From contig JARGPR010000003.1 in the NCBI GenBank assembly GCA_029210125.1, positions 124,001-188,000 on the forward strand: 64,000 nt of DNA. Reading direction: 5' to 3'. The DNA is from Pseudomonadales bacterium. GTDB taxonomy: Bacteria; Pseudomonadota; Gammaproteobacteria; Pseudomonadales; JAHRWD01. Positions 34,163-44,107 of the stretch are shown piece after piece (the stretch's first letter is position 1; every line of letters starts with the position of its first letter). The notes beneath the pieces are model-generated. The model did no database searches and was not told the origin of the DNA. It saw nothing but the letters and a program-made list of their open reading frames with translations. Made by a program: the position numbers and the translations under genes.

Positions 34163-36220
34163 ATGAACATCCATGAAAATATCAAACTGAAACCAGGCAA
34201 TAGATCAATTCTAGCGCCCATTGTACTATTGGTACTATCACTTGTTTTGCTGGCGGCAAATACTGTTGTTGTACGACAACAAGACAGTAGCTATCAAACC
34301 ATACTTCGATCAGCCTCAAATCTGGAGTCCCTGTCGCAAAAATTGGCAAGTAGCTCATTTCAGGCAGTGTCTGGCACCTCTCGAAATTTTGATCTTGTCC
34401 GCAAGCATCGAGATGACATCGATTCAAAAGTTACCTATTTAACCAACAACGATACTTTTCCAATTTTTTCAAGTAAGTCACCGGCTGTAGATGAACTTGC
34501 CATCGTCTGGGAACAAATAAGAGCTAATACTGAAACCGTTTTAGGCAATGAAAAAACCATAACTTCATATGGCGAATCAACCGCACAGCTTCAAGCTTTG
34601 TTCGAACAACTTCGATCCATGTCAATCGATATCGCAGAAAAGTTAATTGACGTTGGCGGAAGCCCTCGGCAGATCATGGTCGCCCATCAACAAACCTTGC
34701 TCACGGAACGCACTCTAAACGTAATTTCTGAGCTCACAGGTAACCATCAGCGCAGCACCGATGGTATTGAAGCATCCATCAAGCAACTATCACTAAATCA
34801 TCAGGCGATGCAGGCAGGTGATATCACGCGCGGCATAAGAGCTATCAAAAGTTCTAGCATCGTAAAAATTCTGGCAAAAATATCAGATCTGCAGAACGAG
34901 ATCGAACAAGTTATTCCCTCTTTAAAACAGTCCACGCCTCTCATGAACAGCGTGACGAGCGCAAACAACAACATCAGTAGCGGTTCCGAGCTACTGCTAG
35001 CCCATTCATCCTCTATCGTGAAATATATCGATGAGCATAAGGAAGAAAGCTTGATCCTGCCTGGAATTGGCTATCTGCTTGCATTTCTTAGCCTGGCTTC
35101 AATTGTCTGGATAGCCTTAGTAGTTTACCGCGAAACCAACCATCAACTGGTGCACACAGAGGAAGAAAATTTACACAATCAAAATGCCATACTCACGCTT
35201 CTAGACGAATTAGGAAATCTTGCGGATGGGGATCTCACTACATACGTTACCGTAACCGAAGATTTTACCGGTGCTATTGCAGACTCTATTAATTACACGA
35301 TTGACCAATTACGAATCCTGGTTTCTTCTATTAATGAAACTTCCGTGCGGGTTTCTGCTTCAGCTGAGAGTACTCAGGATACCGCTGCGGTATTAGCAAA
35401 AGCTTCATTACAACAAGCCAAGGAAATCGCCGACGCTAGCAGTGCCGTACACGAGATGGTAAGCAGTATTGAGCAGGTTTCCCGGAACGCTTCGGAGTCC
35501 AGTACTACCGCTGAACAATTTCTAAATATTGCCAACACCGGTGCAGATGTAGTCGACAATACACTTCGTGGCATGGATACAATTCGGGAACAGATTCAGG
35601 ACACCTCGAAACGAATCAAACGGCTAAGCGAAAGTTCTCAGGAAATTGGTGATATTGTTTCTTTGATTGATGATATTGCCGACCAGACCAATATTTTGGC
35701 GTTGAACGCGGCTATTCAAGCTTCTATGGCCGGTGATGCTGGACGTGGTTTTGCTGTTGTAGCGGACGAAGTACAGCGACTCGCGGAGCGCTCAAGTGCT
35801 GCAACCAAGCAGATCGAGGCATTGGTGAAAACCATTCAATCCGACACTAATGAAGCCGGCATATCCATGGAGAAGACCACGACAGAAGTGGTTCACGGTG
35901 CGCGTCTGGCTAAGGATGCGGCATCCGCACTCGGCGATATCGAAAAAGTTTCCAATAGCCTCGCTACACTCATTGATAATATTTCGGGCGAATCCCAGCA
36001 GCAGCTCGGCTCTGCCGAAAATATTGCTCAAACCATGAACGTCATTCAAGAAATCACAACCCAAACATTAGACGGTAGTCAGGCAACTTCAAAATCAATC
36101 GGCAACCTAACATCAATATCTGCGGAGCTGCGAAAAACCGTTGCCGGTTTTCGTCTACCCGCCAACACTCAAAATAGTTCGCCTAAAAACCAATCAAGCG
36201 AATCAAAAGAGATCCAATAG
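34163..36220 (+). CDS. pilJ: Methyl-accepting chemotaxis protein PilJ
   Basis: The membrane receptor of the Chp system (685 aa, close to the 682 of P. aeruginosa). Membrane helices lie at about 15-35 ([20 protein letters not shown]) and 303-325 ([20 protein letters not shown]), enclosing a periplasmic sensing region of about 265 residues. A HAMP-like segment and the signalling hairpin follow, with [17 protein letters not shown] and [18 protein letters not shown] at the tip. PilJ is thought to sense pilus retraction or PilA. No pilK (CheR methyltransferase) gene follows, so adaptation by methylation may be absent or encoded elsewhere. Confidence 0.94.
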   Translation: MNIHENIKLKPGNRSILAPIVLLVLSLVLLAANTVVVRQQDSSYQTILRSASNLESLSQKLASSSFQAVSGTSRNFDLVRKHRDDIDSKVTYLTNNDTFPIFSSKSPAVDELAIVWEQIRANTETVLGNEKTITSYGESTAQLQALFEQLRSMSIDIAEKLIDVGGSPRQIMVAHQQTLLTERTLNVISELTGNHQRSTDGIEASIKQLSLNHQAMQAGDITRGIRAIKSSSIVKILAKISDLQNEIEQVIPSLKQSTPLMNSVTSANNNISSGSELLLAHSSSIVKYIDEHKEESLILPGIGYLLAFLSLASIVWIALVVYRETNHQLVHTEEENLHNQNAILTLLDELGNLADGDLTTYVTVTEDFTGAIADSINYTIDQLRILVSSINETSVRVSASAESTQDTAAVLAKASLQQAKEIADASSAVHEMVSSIEQVSRNASESSTTAEQFLNIANTGADVVDNTLRGMDTIREQIQDTSKRIKRLSESSQEIGDIVSLIDDIADQTNILALNAAIQASMAGDAGRGFAVVADEVQRLAERSSAATKQIEALVKTIQSDTNEAGISMEKTTTEVVHGARLAKDAASALGDIEKVSNSLATLIDNISGESQQQLGSAENIAQTMNVIQEITTQTLDGSQATSKSIGNLTSISAELRKTVAGFRLPANTQNSSPKNQSSESKEIQ

Positions 36221-36259
36221 TTCTACCGCACCTAAAGCGTAGTAGAACTAAAATCGGAA

Positions 36260-39200
36260 ATGAGCACATTTTCTAACAGCGTCCGCTGGGACTGGGTCAA
36301 ATTCGAAATCGAATCTGCCCTCAGCCTTACCGTCAAAAGCCTGCATCGATTGTCGGAAATACCCACCGATGCCAGTGTGTTGGACGAATGCATAGAACCC
36401 TTGATTCAAGCCAGCGGAGCATTGCAGTTTGTAGGGCTTACAATTGCTGCTAACCTGAGTTTGGAAACTGCGAAACTGTTAAATTTCGCTAAAACAGATG
36501 ACACGGAGCTTCCTGCCGAACTGCTCAAACCTATCCTTGAATCGACCCTTAGACTTGAAGCTTTTATTGATGGCTATAGCCCGCAAGAGCCTTCAAAAGA
36601 GATCATTCTTCTACCCTGCCTGCACGACATTTTGGCACTTGGGCGCCAATCTCCAATTACCGCCCATGGTTACCATCTACCCGTCACTTTAGATGCTGAG
36701 GAGCAGAGCAAAAACCTGCCTGATGAATATTATCCATCACCCAAATCGATCAATGAGATTAAAGATTTACGTGATCTTTATCGATTTAATCTACTGATAC
36801 TGATACGCAATCTACCTGCTGAACAACAACTTAGCGAACAATCACTCCAAAGCCTGGATACTATTCGTAAGGTTTTTATCCAACTTTCTAATAACCTTGG
36901 TAGTGCACCCAGTGCAGATCTTTTCGATATCGCTAGCTCCTTTATCGAAGTACTGAAGGACAAACGGATTCTGTTAAGAACAGGCGTATTTGCACTCCTC
37001 AAATTGGTCGATGCCTATATCACTCATCTTTTCAAACCAGGCCAACCAGCTTACTCGGTAGAATCGTATGAATTGTTAAAAAATCAGATTCTTTTTTACC
37101 TGATCCCCTGCACCGATGTATCGCCAGAAACTCAGACAATTCGTGACCAGTATTCTCTTGAGTCCATATTACAGACCCATCCTTTTTTACTGGAAATAGT
37201 GTCGCCGAAAAGCTATTCAGACAAAAAGACCATACAGGCCGCATTAACAAATTTTCTGGATGAAGTTAGTTCGACACGATCACAATTAGAACAACTGGGT
37301 ACCTCTTCAGAGGTCGAATTATCACTCAGTGAAGATCCTTTAAATCAACGATTTCGTAGATTTTCCAACATGGCATCCATTCTTAACTATCAGGAATGGA
37401 GCAAAAAGTTTTCGGCTGCGTCAGTAGGCGAAGTTGAGGATAGCATCGAATTGCTGCGAGAGTTTGAAGCAACTGAAAACAATTTAGCCACTGACCGGGT
37501 ACAAATTACGGTTCAAAAAACCCTTGCAGAGCTCAGTAAGGTCGCTCTCTGTATCGAGCAATACTTTGCTGATCAGGCAGAGCTGGACAAACTCGAACAA
37601 GCTACCGATCTACTTATCTCAATCGCAGCAGATTTTGAAACCATCGGGTTTTCAACCCTCGCGAAATCCGTCGCAGAACTCATCGGTTACCTCCGTGACT
37701 GCTCTAAAAAACAGAGCAGTGAACAATATGAAAATGCGCGCTACTCATTAGTAAATTTTTTGGTCAACATACAATTCCATCTCGAAACCGGCGAATTTGA
37801 AGTTGTTCCATCGCAGTTAGAGCATTCAAATACCACGTTCCTTAATTCGGCACTGGAGTGCTTGCAGCAGTTGGCACAGATTCAGCTGCCAATTGCACCG
37901 GTTGACGCTGACATATCACCACAACCGCCACCCGCCGAGTTCCAGCTACCGGACGCAGACCTGATTGACGATGAAATTCTTGAGATATTCTCCGAGGAAG
38001 CGGAGGAAGTACTGGAGGTTTTACAACTCCATACACCGCTGTGGATGGATGATCAGAATAGTACATCACTAGCCGAAATCCGTCGCGGCTTTCATACCCT
38101 CAAAGGTAGCGGTCGAATGGTGAATGCAACACAGATCGCTGACCTCGCCTGGTCGGTTGAGAACATGCTGAATCGACTGATCGATAGCTCGATCACTGTT
38201 TCCGGTGATCTGCTAGAGATCATCCGTTCAGTGACCGATTTTTTACCTACCCTAACGGATGCGTTTAGTCGACGTTTGTTCGTTGATGATCCAAGAATCG
38301 AGCAATGGAGCTCTAATGCTGAACGGCTCTCCTGCGGTGAGCAAATTGAGTCAAGCGCGACTTCCGAACCCGAGGCGTTGCAACCGCCGCAGACTATTCC
38401 AGAAGCTGAGGCCGTCACAGATACCATTATTCCGATAACTGAACCTGAACCTGAACCTGAACCTGAACCTGAACCTGAACCTGAAGATGATGAACTCCAG
38501 GAACAGGAGAGTGAAGCGGAAACAATTGAAGAGCCTTCGCTATTTGAAGTCTTCCTCCAGGAGTGTACGAGCCATTTACAGGAAATTTCACGGTATATTT
38601 CTAACCCTGACGCAACCAATGAATCCGTATCCCGTACGCTCCACACGATCAAGGGCAGCGCAAACGCTGCGGAGTCATTCAACATTGCGCGAATCGCTGG
38701 TGCGCTTGAGCCATTTTTCCTAACCCAGGATTTAAGCGCCAGCGAATGTGACCCAAGGTTACTGGCCCTATTGGGCGAAAGTGTCAGGCTGATAACCGGA
38801 CTACTTGAGCAGCCCTCCGAGCGGTTCGAAGAACAAATTTCGGGTTTCTTTATTCAGCTTGATGAACTGTACGAAATCACTGCTGCCGAGGATCAGGCAG
38901 GCACCGAGAAAGATACCCCCTTCAGTGTCGATCTGGGTATTGATGAACAGCCCTCCGTTGCGATCCGTGATCTGTTACTTGAAGGAATGGACTGCCTTTC
39001 TAATTGCAACCAGGCTCTGGAACAATGGCACCTCGTCGGAATCGACAAAATTCAGCGGGCACAGCTTATTGGACAATGTGAAACCCTGGTTTCATTGGCC
39101 AACAATGCCGAAAACACTGCTGTCATTGAAATCGCCAACTTGCTTCCAAAGGTCTTTGTCGCCCTTGAGCTGGAAACAACCCTTGATCACGAGACCTATC

Positions 39201-41794
39201 AACAAATCACCGTTGCTCAGGATGCGCTTTTCAATATCCTGGACCGGGTTGCAATGGGGCAGGATGAACTCTCCACTGATCCCGTCATTGAACAGCTCGG
39301 AGAACTTTTGGAGTCTCTCCAGCAGCCTGAAGTTGCTGAGCCTGAACAGGAACAAATTGAACAACCAATTATTGAAGCACCCATTGCTGAAACGCCCAGG
39401 CTGGAGGTTGTCAGTGAAACTGATACTGAAACCCTGGATATTTTCTTCGAAGAAGCACGGGAGCTTTCACAAAGCATCGAGCAAGCGATAGAGGATTGGT
39501 TAATTGAGCCGGGCAACGCTCAACTCCCTCAGGAATTGCTGAGGCACCTTCATACACTCAAGGGCGGTGCCCGAATTGTCGGCCTCGAGCAACTTGCTTC
39601 GTTAAGCCATGATTTTGAGTCATTCCTGACCAAAATCATTCCCATTTCAGGTGATTTCGATACCGCTCTACGGACTACGCTACTTTCTTGGCTCGCGCAG
39701 CTGATCGAGTGTGTAGACAACCTGTCAGATACATCCATATCAACTGGTATCGATGTGCCTTCGCCCGTTCAAATCGATCGTAGAGGCCCTAACAGAGTCG
39801 AAACAAGATCACCTCAACCTGAGGAGATCTATACCGAACCAGTTGATGATCTACCCAGCGAAGCTACTACATCGATACGATCTGTAGAGCCAGAACCTGG
39901 TCTGAGCACAACAAAAACCTCAGAACCACCAGCGAAAAAGGCCGCCAAATCATTTACTAGGGTTTCAACCGACTTGCTAGAGTCACTGGTAAATTTAGCT
40001 GGCGAAAGCAGTATCTCCCGAGCTCGCACAGAGCAACAGGTTGGTGGCTTCAGCAACACGCTTGAAGAGATGGAAATCACCCTCGAACGGCTCCGCAATC
40101 AGATTCGGCAAATCGATATTGAAACCCAGGTCCAACCAAAACATCGGAAATCCGATGATGGTGAGATTTTCCACGAAGATTTCGACCCGCTTGAAATGGA
40201 CCGCTACTCGGGCATTCAGCAGCTCGCCCGAAGCCTGATGGAAAGCACCTCCGACCTGATTGACCTGAAGGGAAGTCTTGTCGACAAGACTCGTGATGCG
40301 GAAACAACTCTGCTTCAGCAATCTCGAATACATTCGGAGCTGCAAGCTGGTTTAATGCAAACTCGCATGGTTCCTTTCTCGAAGGCCGTTCCACGCATAC
40401 GTCGAGTAATTCGCCAAACCGCTGAGGAACTCAACAAACCAATTCAGATCGCCATTAAAAACGCTGAGGTAGAAGTCGATCGAACTATCCTCGATCGTAT
40501 GGTCCCTGCGCTTGAACATATGCTACGTAACGCCGTTGATCATGGCCTTGAAACACCAGAACGACGAATCCAGCAGGGTAAGCCGGAGGCGGGCACCATC
40601 ACACTGGTAATTAGTCGTGATGGCGGTGATATGTTGATTGAAGTCAACGACGATGGCGCAGGCGTTGACATCGATGCACTGAAAAACAAAGCAATTGATC
40701 AAGGTTTAATGAACGCTAATGATCCGTTGCCTGATCGCGAAATACTCCAATTTATACTTCAGTCTGGTGTTTCGACTGCTGAATCAGTCACTCAAATATC
40801 AGGTCGTGGTGTCGGGCTCAATGTTGTAAACAGCGAGATTAAACAACTAAGTGGCTCAATCCAGATCGACTCCACGCCAGGCATCGGGACCTGCTTTGTC
40901 ATTCGTTTGCCATTTACAGTATCGGTTACTCGCGCTTTGATGACTCGCACCGCTGGGGAACAGTTTGCAATTCCATTAAATGCCATTGAAGGGATTGTTC
41001 GAGTCAGCCCCTACGAACTACAAAATTATTATCAGTCCGATGCACCAGCTTTTGAATATGCGGGACAGTCCTATCAGATGTGCTATATGGGCTCGCTGCT
41101 GGATACAAAACTAGTCCCTAACCTCGAGGGATTATCCTCCCCTATACCGGTCATTTTAGCTCGAAGTGGCAACTCAGCCCTGGCCATTCAGGTCGATACC
41201 ATTCTCGGTAGCCACGAGATAGTGGTGAAACCACTGGGCCCCCAATTTATCGACGTACATGGTTATAGCGGGGCGACAATTCTTGGCGACGGCAGCGTCG
41301 TGGTTATTCTCGATCTATCCGCTCTTATTCGCGGTTATCACTCGGAGCAAAAATACACTCAAACCCAGGTTAGCGATACTTTTCAGTCCGACGAAATACA
41401 GGTTATGGTAGTCGATGATTCCGTCACCGTTCGAAAGGTAACATCCAGACTGCTGGCGCGTAACGGCATGCAAGTTACGCTGGCAAAAGATGGTGCCGAT
41501 GCAATCGAGCAACTATATGACCAGCTCCCCGATATCATATTACTAGATATTGAAATGCCAAAGATGGATGGCTTTGAAGTTGCCCGAGTCATTCGCCACA
41601 CGGATAACTGGAAACATATCCCGATTATCATGATCTCATCAAGAACCGGCTCGAAACACCGGGAAAAAGCCAAAGAAATTGGGGTAAATCAATTTCTTGG
41701 CAAACCGTTTCAGGAAACTGATCTGCTTAATAACATTCAGGAACTCACCAGTAGCCAGCCGTTGCCAGTGGCCGGGGGTACCAACCCACAATGA
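36260..41794 (+). CDS. chpA: Chemotaxis histidine kinase ChpA (PilL) with multiple HPt domains
   Basis: An 1844-residue hybrid CheA. The N-terminal 500 or so residues are FimL-like helices without clear HPt motifs. Three Hpt sites follow: H612 (FHTLKGSG), H795 (LHTIKGSA) and H1098 (LHTLKGGA). Then come dimerisation, the HATPase (N box HMLRNAVDHGLE near 1420, DDGAG near 1470), a CheW-like domain (about 1550-1690) and a receiver with acceptor D1763 (LLDIEMPKMDGF). The P. aeruginosa homologue is about 2470 residues with more phosphotransfer sites, so this is a shorter version. A Glu-Pro tract from a hexamer repeat (38441-38482) separates the first two Hpt domains. The stop overlaps chpC by 4 bases. 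Confidence 0.94.
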   Translation: MSTFSNSVRWDWVKFEIESALSLTVKSLHRLSEIPTDASVLDECIEPLIQASGALQFVGLTIAANLSLETAKLLNFAKTDDTELPAELLKPILESTLRLEAFIDGYSPQEPSKEIILLPCLHDILALGRQSPITAHGYHLPVTLDAEEQSKNLPDEYYPSPKSINEIKDLRDLYRFNLLILIRNLPAEQQLSEQSLQSLDTIRKVFIQLSNNLGSAPSADLFDIASSFIEVLKDKRILLRTGVFALLKLVDAYITHLFKPGQPAYSVESYELLKNQILFYLIPCTDVSPETQTIRDQYSLESILQTHPFLLEIVSPKSYSDKKTIQAALTNFLDEVSSTRSQLEQLGTSSEVELSLSEDPLNQRFRRFSNMASILNYQEWSKKFSAASVGEVEDSIELLREFEATENNLATDRVQITVQKTLAELSKVALCIEQYFADQAELDKLEQATDLLISIAADFETIGFSTLAKSVAELIGYLRDCSKKQSSEQYENARYSLVNFLVNIQFHLETGEFEVVPSQLEHSNTTFLNSALECLQQLAQIQLPIAPVDADISPQPPPAEFQLPDADLIDDEILEIFSEEAEEVLEVLQLHTPLWMDDQNSTSLAEIRRGFHTLKGSGRMVNATQIADLAWSVENMLNRLIDSSITVSGDLLEIIRSVTDFLPTLTDAFSRRLFVDDPRIEQWSSNAERLSCGEQIESSATSEPEALQPPQTIPEAEAVTDTIIPITEPEPEPEPEPEPEPEDDELQEQESEAETIEEPSLFEVFLQECTSHLQEISRYISNPDATNESVSRTLHTIKGSANAAESFNIARIAGALEPFFLTQDLSASECDPRLLALLGESVRLITGLLEQPSERFEEQISGFFIQLDELYEITAAEDQAGTEKDTPFSVDLGIDEQPSVAIRDLLLEGMDCLSNCNQALEQWHLVGIDKIQRAQLIGQCETLVSLANNAENTAVIEIANLLPKVFVALELETTLDHETYQQITVAQDALFNILDRVAMGQDELSTDPVIEQLGELLESLQQPEVAEPEQEQIEQPIIEAPIAETPRLEVVSETDTETLDIFFEEARELSQSIEQAIEDWLIEPGNAQLPQELLRHLHTLKGGARIVGLEQLASLSHDFESFLTKIIPISGDFDTALRTTLLSWLAQLIECVDNLSDTSISTGIDVPSPVQIDRRGPNRVETRSPQPEEIYTEPVDDLPSEATTSIRSVEPEPGLSTTKTSEPPAKKAAKSFTRVSTDLLESLVNLAGESSISRARTEQQVGGFSNTLEEMEITLERLRNQIRQIDIETQVQPKHRKSDDGEIFHEDFDPLEMDRYSGIQQLARSLMESTSDLIDLKGSLVDKTRDAETTLLQQSRIHSELQAGLMQTRMVPFSKAVPRIRRVIRQTAEELNKPIQIAIKNAEVEVDRTILDRMVPALEHMLRNAVDHGLETPERRIQQGKPEAGTITLVISRDGGDMLIEVNDDGAGVDIDALKNKAIDQGLMNANDPLPDREILQFILQSGVSTAESVTQISGRGVGLNVVNSEIKQLSGSIQIDSTPGIGTCFVIRLPFTVSVTRALMTRTAGEQFAIPLNAIEGIVRVSPYELQNYYQSDAPAFEYAGQSYQMCYMGSLLDTKLVPNLEGLSSPIPVILARSGNSALAIQVDTILGSHEIVVKPLGPQFIDVHGYSGATILGDGSVVVILDLSALIRGYHSEQKYTQTQVSDTFQSDEIQVMVVDDSVTVRKVTSRLLARNGMQVTLAKDGADAIEQLYDQLPDIILLDIEMPKMDGFEVARVIRHTDNWKHIPIIMISSRTGSKHREKAKEIGVNQFLGKPFQETDLLNNIQELTSSQPLPVAGGTNPQ
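38441..38482 (+). repeat. Seven tandem GAACCT hexamers inside chpA
   Basis: Seven perfect copies of GAACCT encode (Glu-Pro)7 in the linker between the first and second Hpt domains. Copy-number change would lengthen or shorten the linker without shifting the frame. Confidence 0.97.
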
Positions 41795-42291
41795 ACTCCC
41801 CACCACCGATAGATGACCTACAAATTCCGTGTCTACTGATGCCTAATCGCGGATTTAGATTAATGTTGCCTAACACTTCCGTTGCGGAAATTGTCACCTG
41901 GCAGCAACCGCAACCTCAGCACACGACAAATAGCGACTGGTTACTTGGTTTTTTTGAATGGCGTGAACAGCGATTGCCTTTGTTATCAATTCATATTGCA
42001 GACCAAATACCTGCTGAGGGCCAGCAGACCTTTAGTAAAATTGCTGTGCTGAATACCGTTTCAGAAAATCTCGGCTTTACGTACTATGGTATTGCCCTTT
42101 GCGGCATACCAAAACTGGTCAGAGTCGATCGCGAGGAAATTTCAATTTGTAACGTGCAACCAGATCCATCGATTATTCCAGCTGCCCTGACACTGCGGGC
42201 ACCAGGGACTAAGGTTACACTCGATGGTGAAGAGGCCTGGGTGCCTGACCTTGATTATATCGAACAGCAGATCACTCGACTATTTCGTTAA
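41791..42291 (+). CDS. chpC: CheW-like protein ChpC
   Basis: A 166-residue divergent CheW domain: LPNTSVAEIVTWQQPQ and WLLGFFEWREQRLPLLSI match the CheW beta-barrel core. Its start overlaps the chpA stop (ATGA). In Pseudomonas chpC follows chpB (a CheB methylesterase), and ChpC may couple other receptors to ChpA. Here chpB is missing and chpC directly follows chpA. It is convergent with rsmE. Confidence 0.82.
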   Translation: MNSPPPIDDLQIPCLLMPNRGFRLMLPNTSVAEIVTWQQPQPQHTTNSDWLLGFFEWREQRLPLLSIHIADQIPAEGQQTFSKIAVLNTVSENLGFTYYGIALCGIPKLVRVDREEISICNVQPDPSIIPAALTLRAPGTKVTLDGEEAWVPDLDYIEQQITRLFR

Positions 42292-42309
42292 TCCCGCCTG
42301 TTAAATCAC

Positions 42310-43038
42310 TTAACCGAAATCACCCCATAAATGCTGCAATACACTGATGGCAGCCAAGGGTGCGGTTTCGGTGCGCAGTATCCGGGGGCCCAATCCGATG
42401 CAATCGAAACCTGCTTGCTGAGCAAATTCAACTTCGTCGTCGTCAAAGCCACCCTCGGGGCCCACTAACAACGCAACACTTTCTGGCACGGGCCGATCCG
42501 CAAGGCTGACACTACCGCCGGGCTGGAAGATTAAACGCGCTTGCTCGTCAACAGCACTCAACCATTGCTCCAGTGGTAGCGCTTCATGTAGTTCTGGAAT
42601 GCGATTACGACCACACTGCTCACATGCGCTGATCACAATAGCCTGCCAATGTTTCAGCCGTTTTTCCATGCGCTCCTTCGATAAACGCACTTCGCAGCGC
42701 CGGGTTATCAACGGGGTGATTTGGTTGCCACCGAGCTCGACAATTTTTCGAATACCATAATCCATCCGATCTCCTTTGGAGATCGCCAGACCAATATGAA
42801 TGGCAAGGGGGGATTCTTTACAAACTTGATCTTCGGACTCTATCCGAACGATAACTGCAGATTTGCTACCATTCACAATGGTAGCGGCGTATTGAGCACC
42901 ATTACCGTTAAAAAGCTCTATCAATGCGCCTTCTGCTTTTCGTAAAGATTGCATCAAGTAACGGCTGACCTGAGCTTCCAGGGTGACCGTAGTGCCAATT
43001 TCAAGGGCGTAAGCCGTGTAGACTCGAGGGATTCGCAT
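42310..43038 (-). CDS. rsmE: 16S rRNA m3U1498 methyltransferase
   Basis: A SPOUT-class (knotted) RNA methyltransferase, 242 aa, that methylates U1498 of 16S rRNA. The N-terminal PUA-like domain starts MRIPRVYTAYALEIG. The knot motifs are LLVGPEGGFDDDEVEFAQQ and LGPRILRTETAPLAA near the C-terminus. The middle KGDRMDYGIRKIVELGGNQI is also conserved. Confidence 0.95.
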   Translation of the reverse strand: MRIPRVYTAYALEIGTTVTLEAQVSRYLMQSLRKAEGALIELFNGNGAQYAATIVNGSKSAVIVRIESEDQVCKESPLAIHIGLAISKGDRMDYGIRKIVELGGNQITPLITRRCEVRLSKERMEKRLKHWQAIVISACEQCGRNRIPELHEALPLEQWLSAVDEQARLIFQPGGSVSLADRPVPESVALLVGPEGGFDDDEVEFAQQAGFDCIGLGPRILRTETAPLAAISVLQHLWGDFG

Positions 43039-43104
43039 GTTTTACAAAAGTAGTGCGCTGACGTCCAAACAATGTCTCTGTATGCCGTTATTCAACCTAC
43101 AGAT

Positions 43105-43938
43105 TCAGCCACGTGAAAACCCAAGGTTGTCGCAAATTTTCTGAATAGCGGCGGATTGGTTAAGGGTATAAAAATGAATTCCTGGTGCGCCGCCATCCAG
43201 TAATCGTTGGCACAAATCACTGACCAGTTCCTCTCCATAGTCCAATAAAGCCTGCTGATCTCTCGTCAGAGACTCAAGACGTTTTTTAACCCAGCGGGGG
43301 ATTTCTGCCCCACAGGTGCTGGAAAAACGGATCAGGCTTTCATAGTTGGTTACCGGCATGATGCCGGGGTATATCGGTGCCTCGATACCCTGCTTCTGGC
43401 ACTGATCCACGTAATAAAAATAGGCATCAACATTGAAAAAATATTGCGTAATCGCGCTATTGGCGCCCGCATCAATCTTAGCTTTGAAGTAATTCAGGTC
43501 GGTTGTGAAACTATCGGACTCCGGATGTATTTCCGGATAGGCAGCCACTTCAATATGAAAATGGTCGCCGGTAGTTTTGCGAATAAATTCCACAAGTTCA
43601 TTCGCATACACCAGCTTTACCGCGCCGGAGCCAGAGGGTACATCACCACGAAGTGCAACGATTCGTTTAACGCCCGCATTTTTATAGTCGTTCAACATCT
43701 GTTCCATCGCCGCTTCATCATCACCCCCAAAGGAAAGGTGAGGAGCAGCCTGATAACCAGCCTTGAGCACTTCAGTAATGGTGTTTTGGGTGCCATCGCG
43801 GGTTGAACCGCCAGCACCGTAGGTTACTGAAAAAAACTCGGGATTATAGGCACCCAGATCGGAAATGACATGTTGGAGTTTGTCCCGACCTTTATCGGTC
43901 TTTGGAGGAAAAAACTCAAAACTTAATCGGCAATTCAT
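43105..43938 (-). CDS. metF: 5,10-methylenetetrahydrofolate reductase
   Basis: MetF makes 5-methyl-THF, the methyl donor for methionine synthesis, using FAD. The 277-residue barrel starts with LSFEFFPPKTDKG, whose Glu is the catalytic acid, and has SVTYGAGGSTRDGT, VALRGDVP and ITQYFFNVDAYF for the flavin and folate sites. It follows ahcY by 169 bases, completing a SAM-cycle set metK-ahcY-metF. A palindrome at 44013-44069 lies in that gap. Confidence 0.95.
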   Translation of the reverse strand: MNCRLSFEFFPPKTDKGRDKLQHVISDLGAYNPEFFSVTYGAGGSTRDGTQNTITEVLKAGYQAAPHLSFGGDDEAAMEQMLNDYKNAGVKRIVALRGDVPSGSGAVKLVYANELVEFIRKTTGDHFHIEVAAYPEIHPESDSFTTDLNYFKAKIDAGANSAITQYFFNVDAYFYYVDQCQKQGIEAPIYPGIMPVTNYESLIRFSSTCGAEIPRWVKKRLESLTRDQQALLDYGEELVSDLCQRLLDGGAPGIHFYTLNQSAAIQKICDNLGFSRG

Positions 43939-44012
43939 GGTGATTTTCTAGCTCACTTTATCAATATGAGATCTTTTCACGAAAACAAATTTTGAATTTT
44001 GGTGGGGTCAAG

Positions 44013-44069
44013 AAATGAGTTCAAAGAGGGGCATTACAACTGTAAATGACCATTTGAACTCATTTTTTA
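44013..44069. terminator. Long palindrome between ahcY and metF
   Basis: A 13-bp perfect inverted repeat (AAATGAGTTCAAA at 44013-44025 and its complement at 44053-44065) encloses 27 bases that can form a smaller inner hairpin. A T6 tract follows on the plus strand, whereas the neighbouring genes are on the minus strand. GGGGTCA just before it (44004-44010) resembles the edge of REP-type elements. It could act as an attenuator of metF, an RNA-stability hairpin or a remnant repeat element. Confidence 0.5.
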
Positions 44070-44107
44070 ATCCGCTACAGGGGCAAAATAGTTTCTGTGT
44101 AAGGGGC

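Noticed and set aside
38092-38685. 197-codon minus-strand frame inside chpA
   Set aside because: It is the complement of chpA codons; its Ser-Gly repeats mirror the Glu-Pro repeats on the plus strand.
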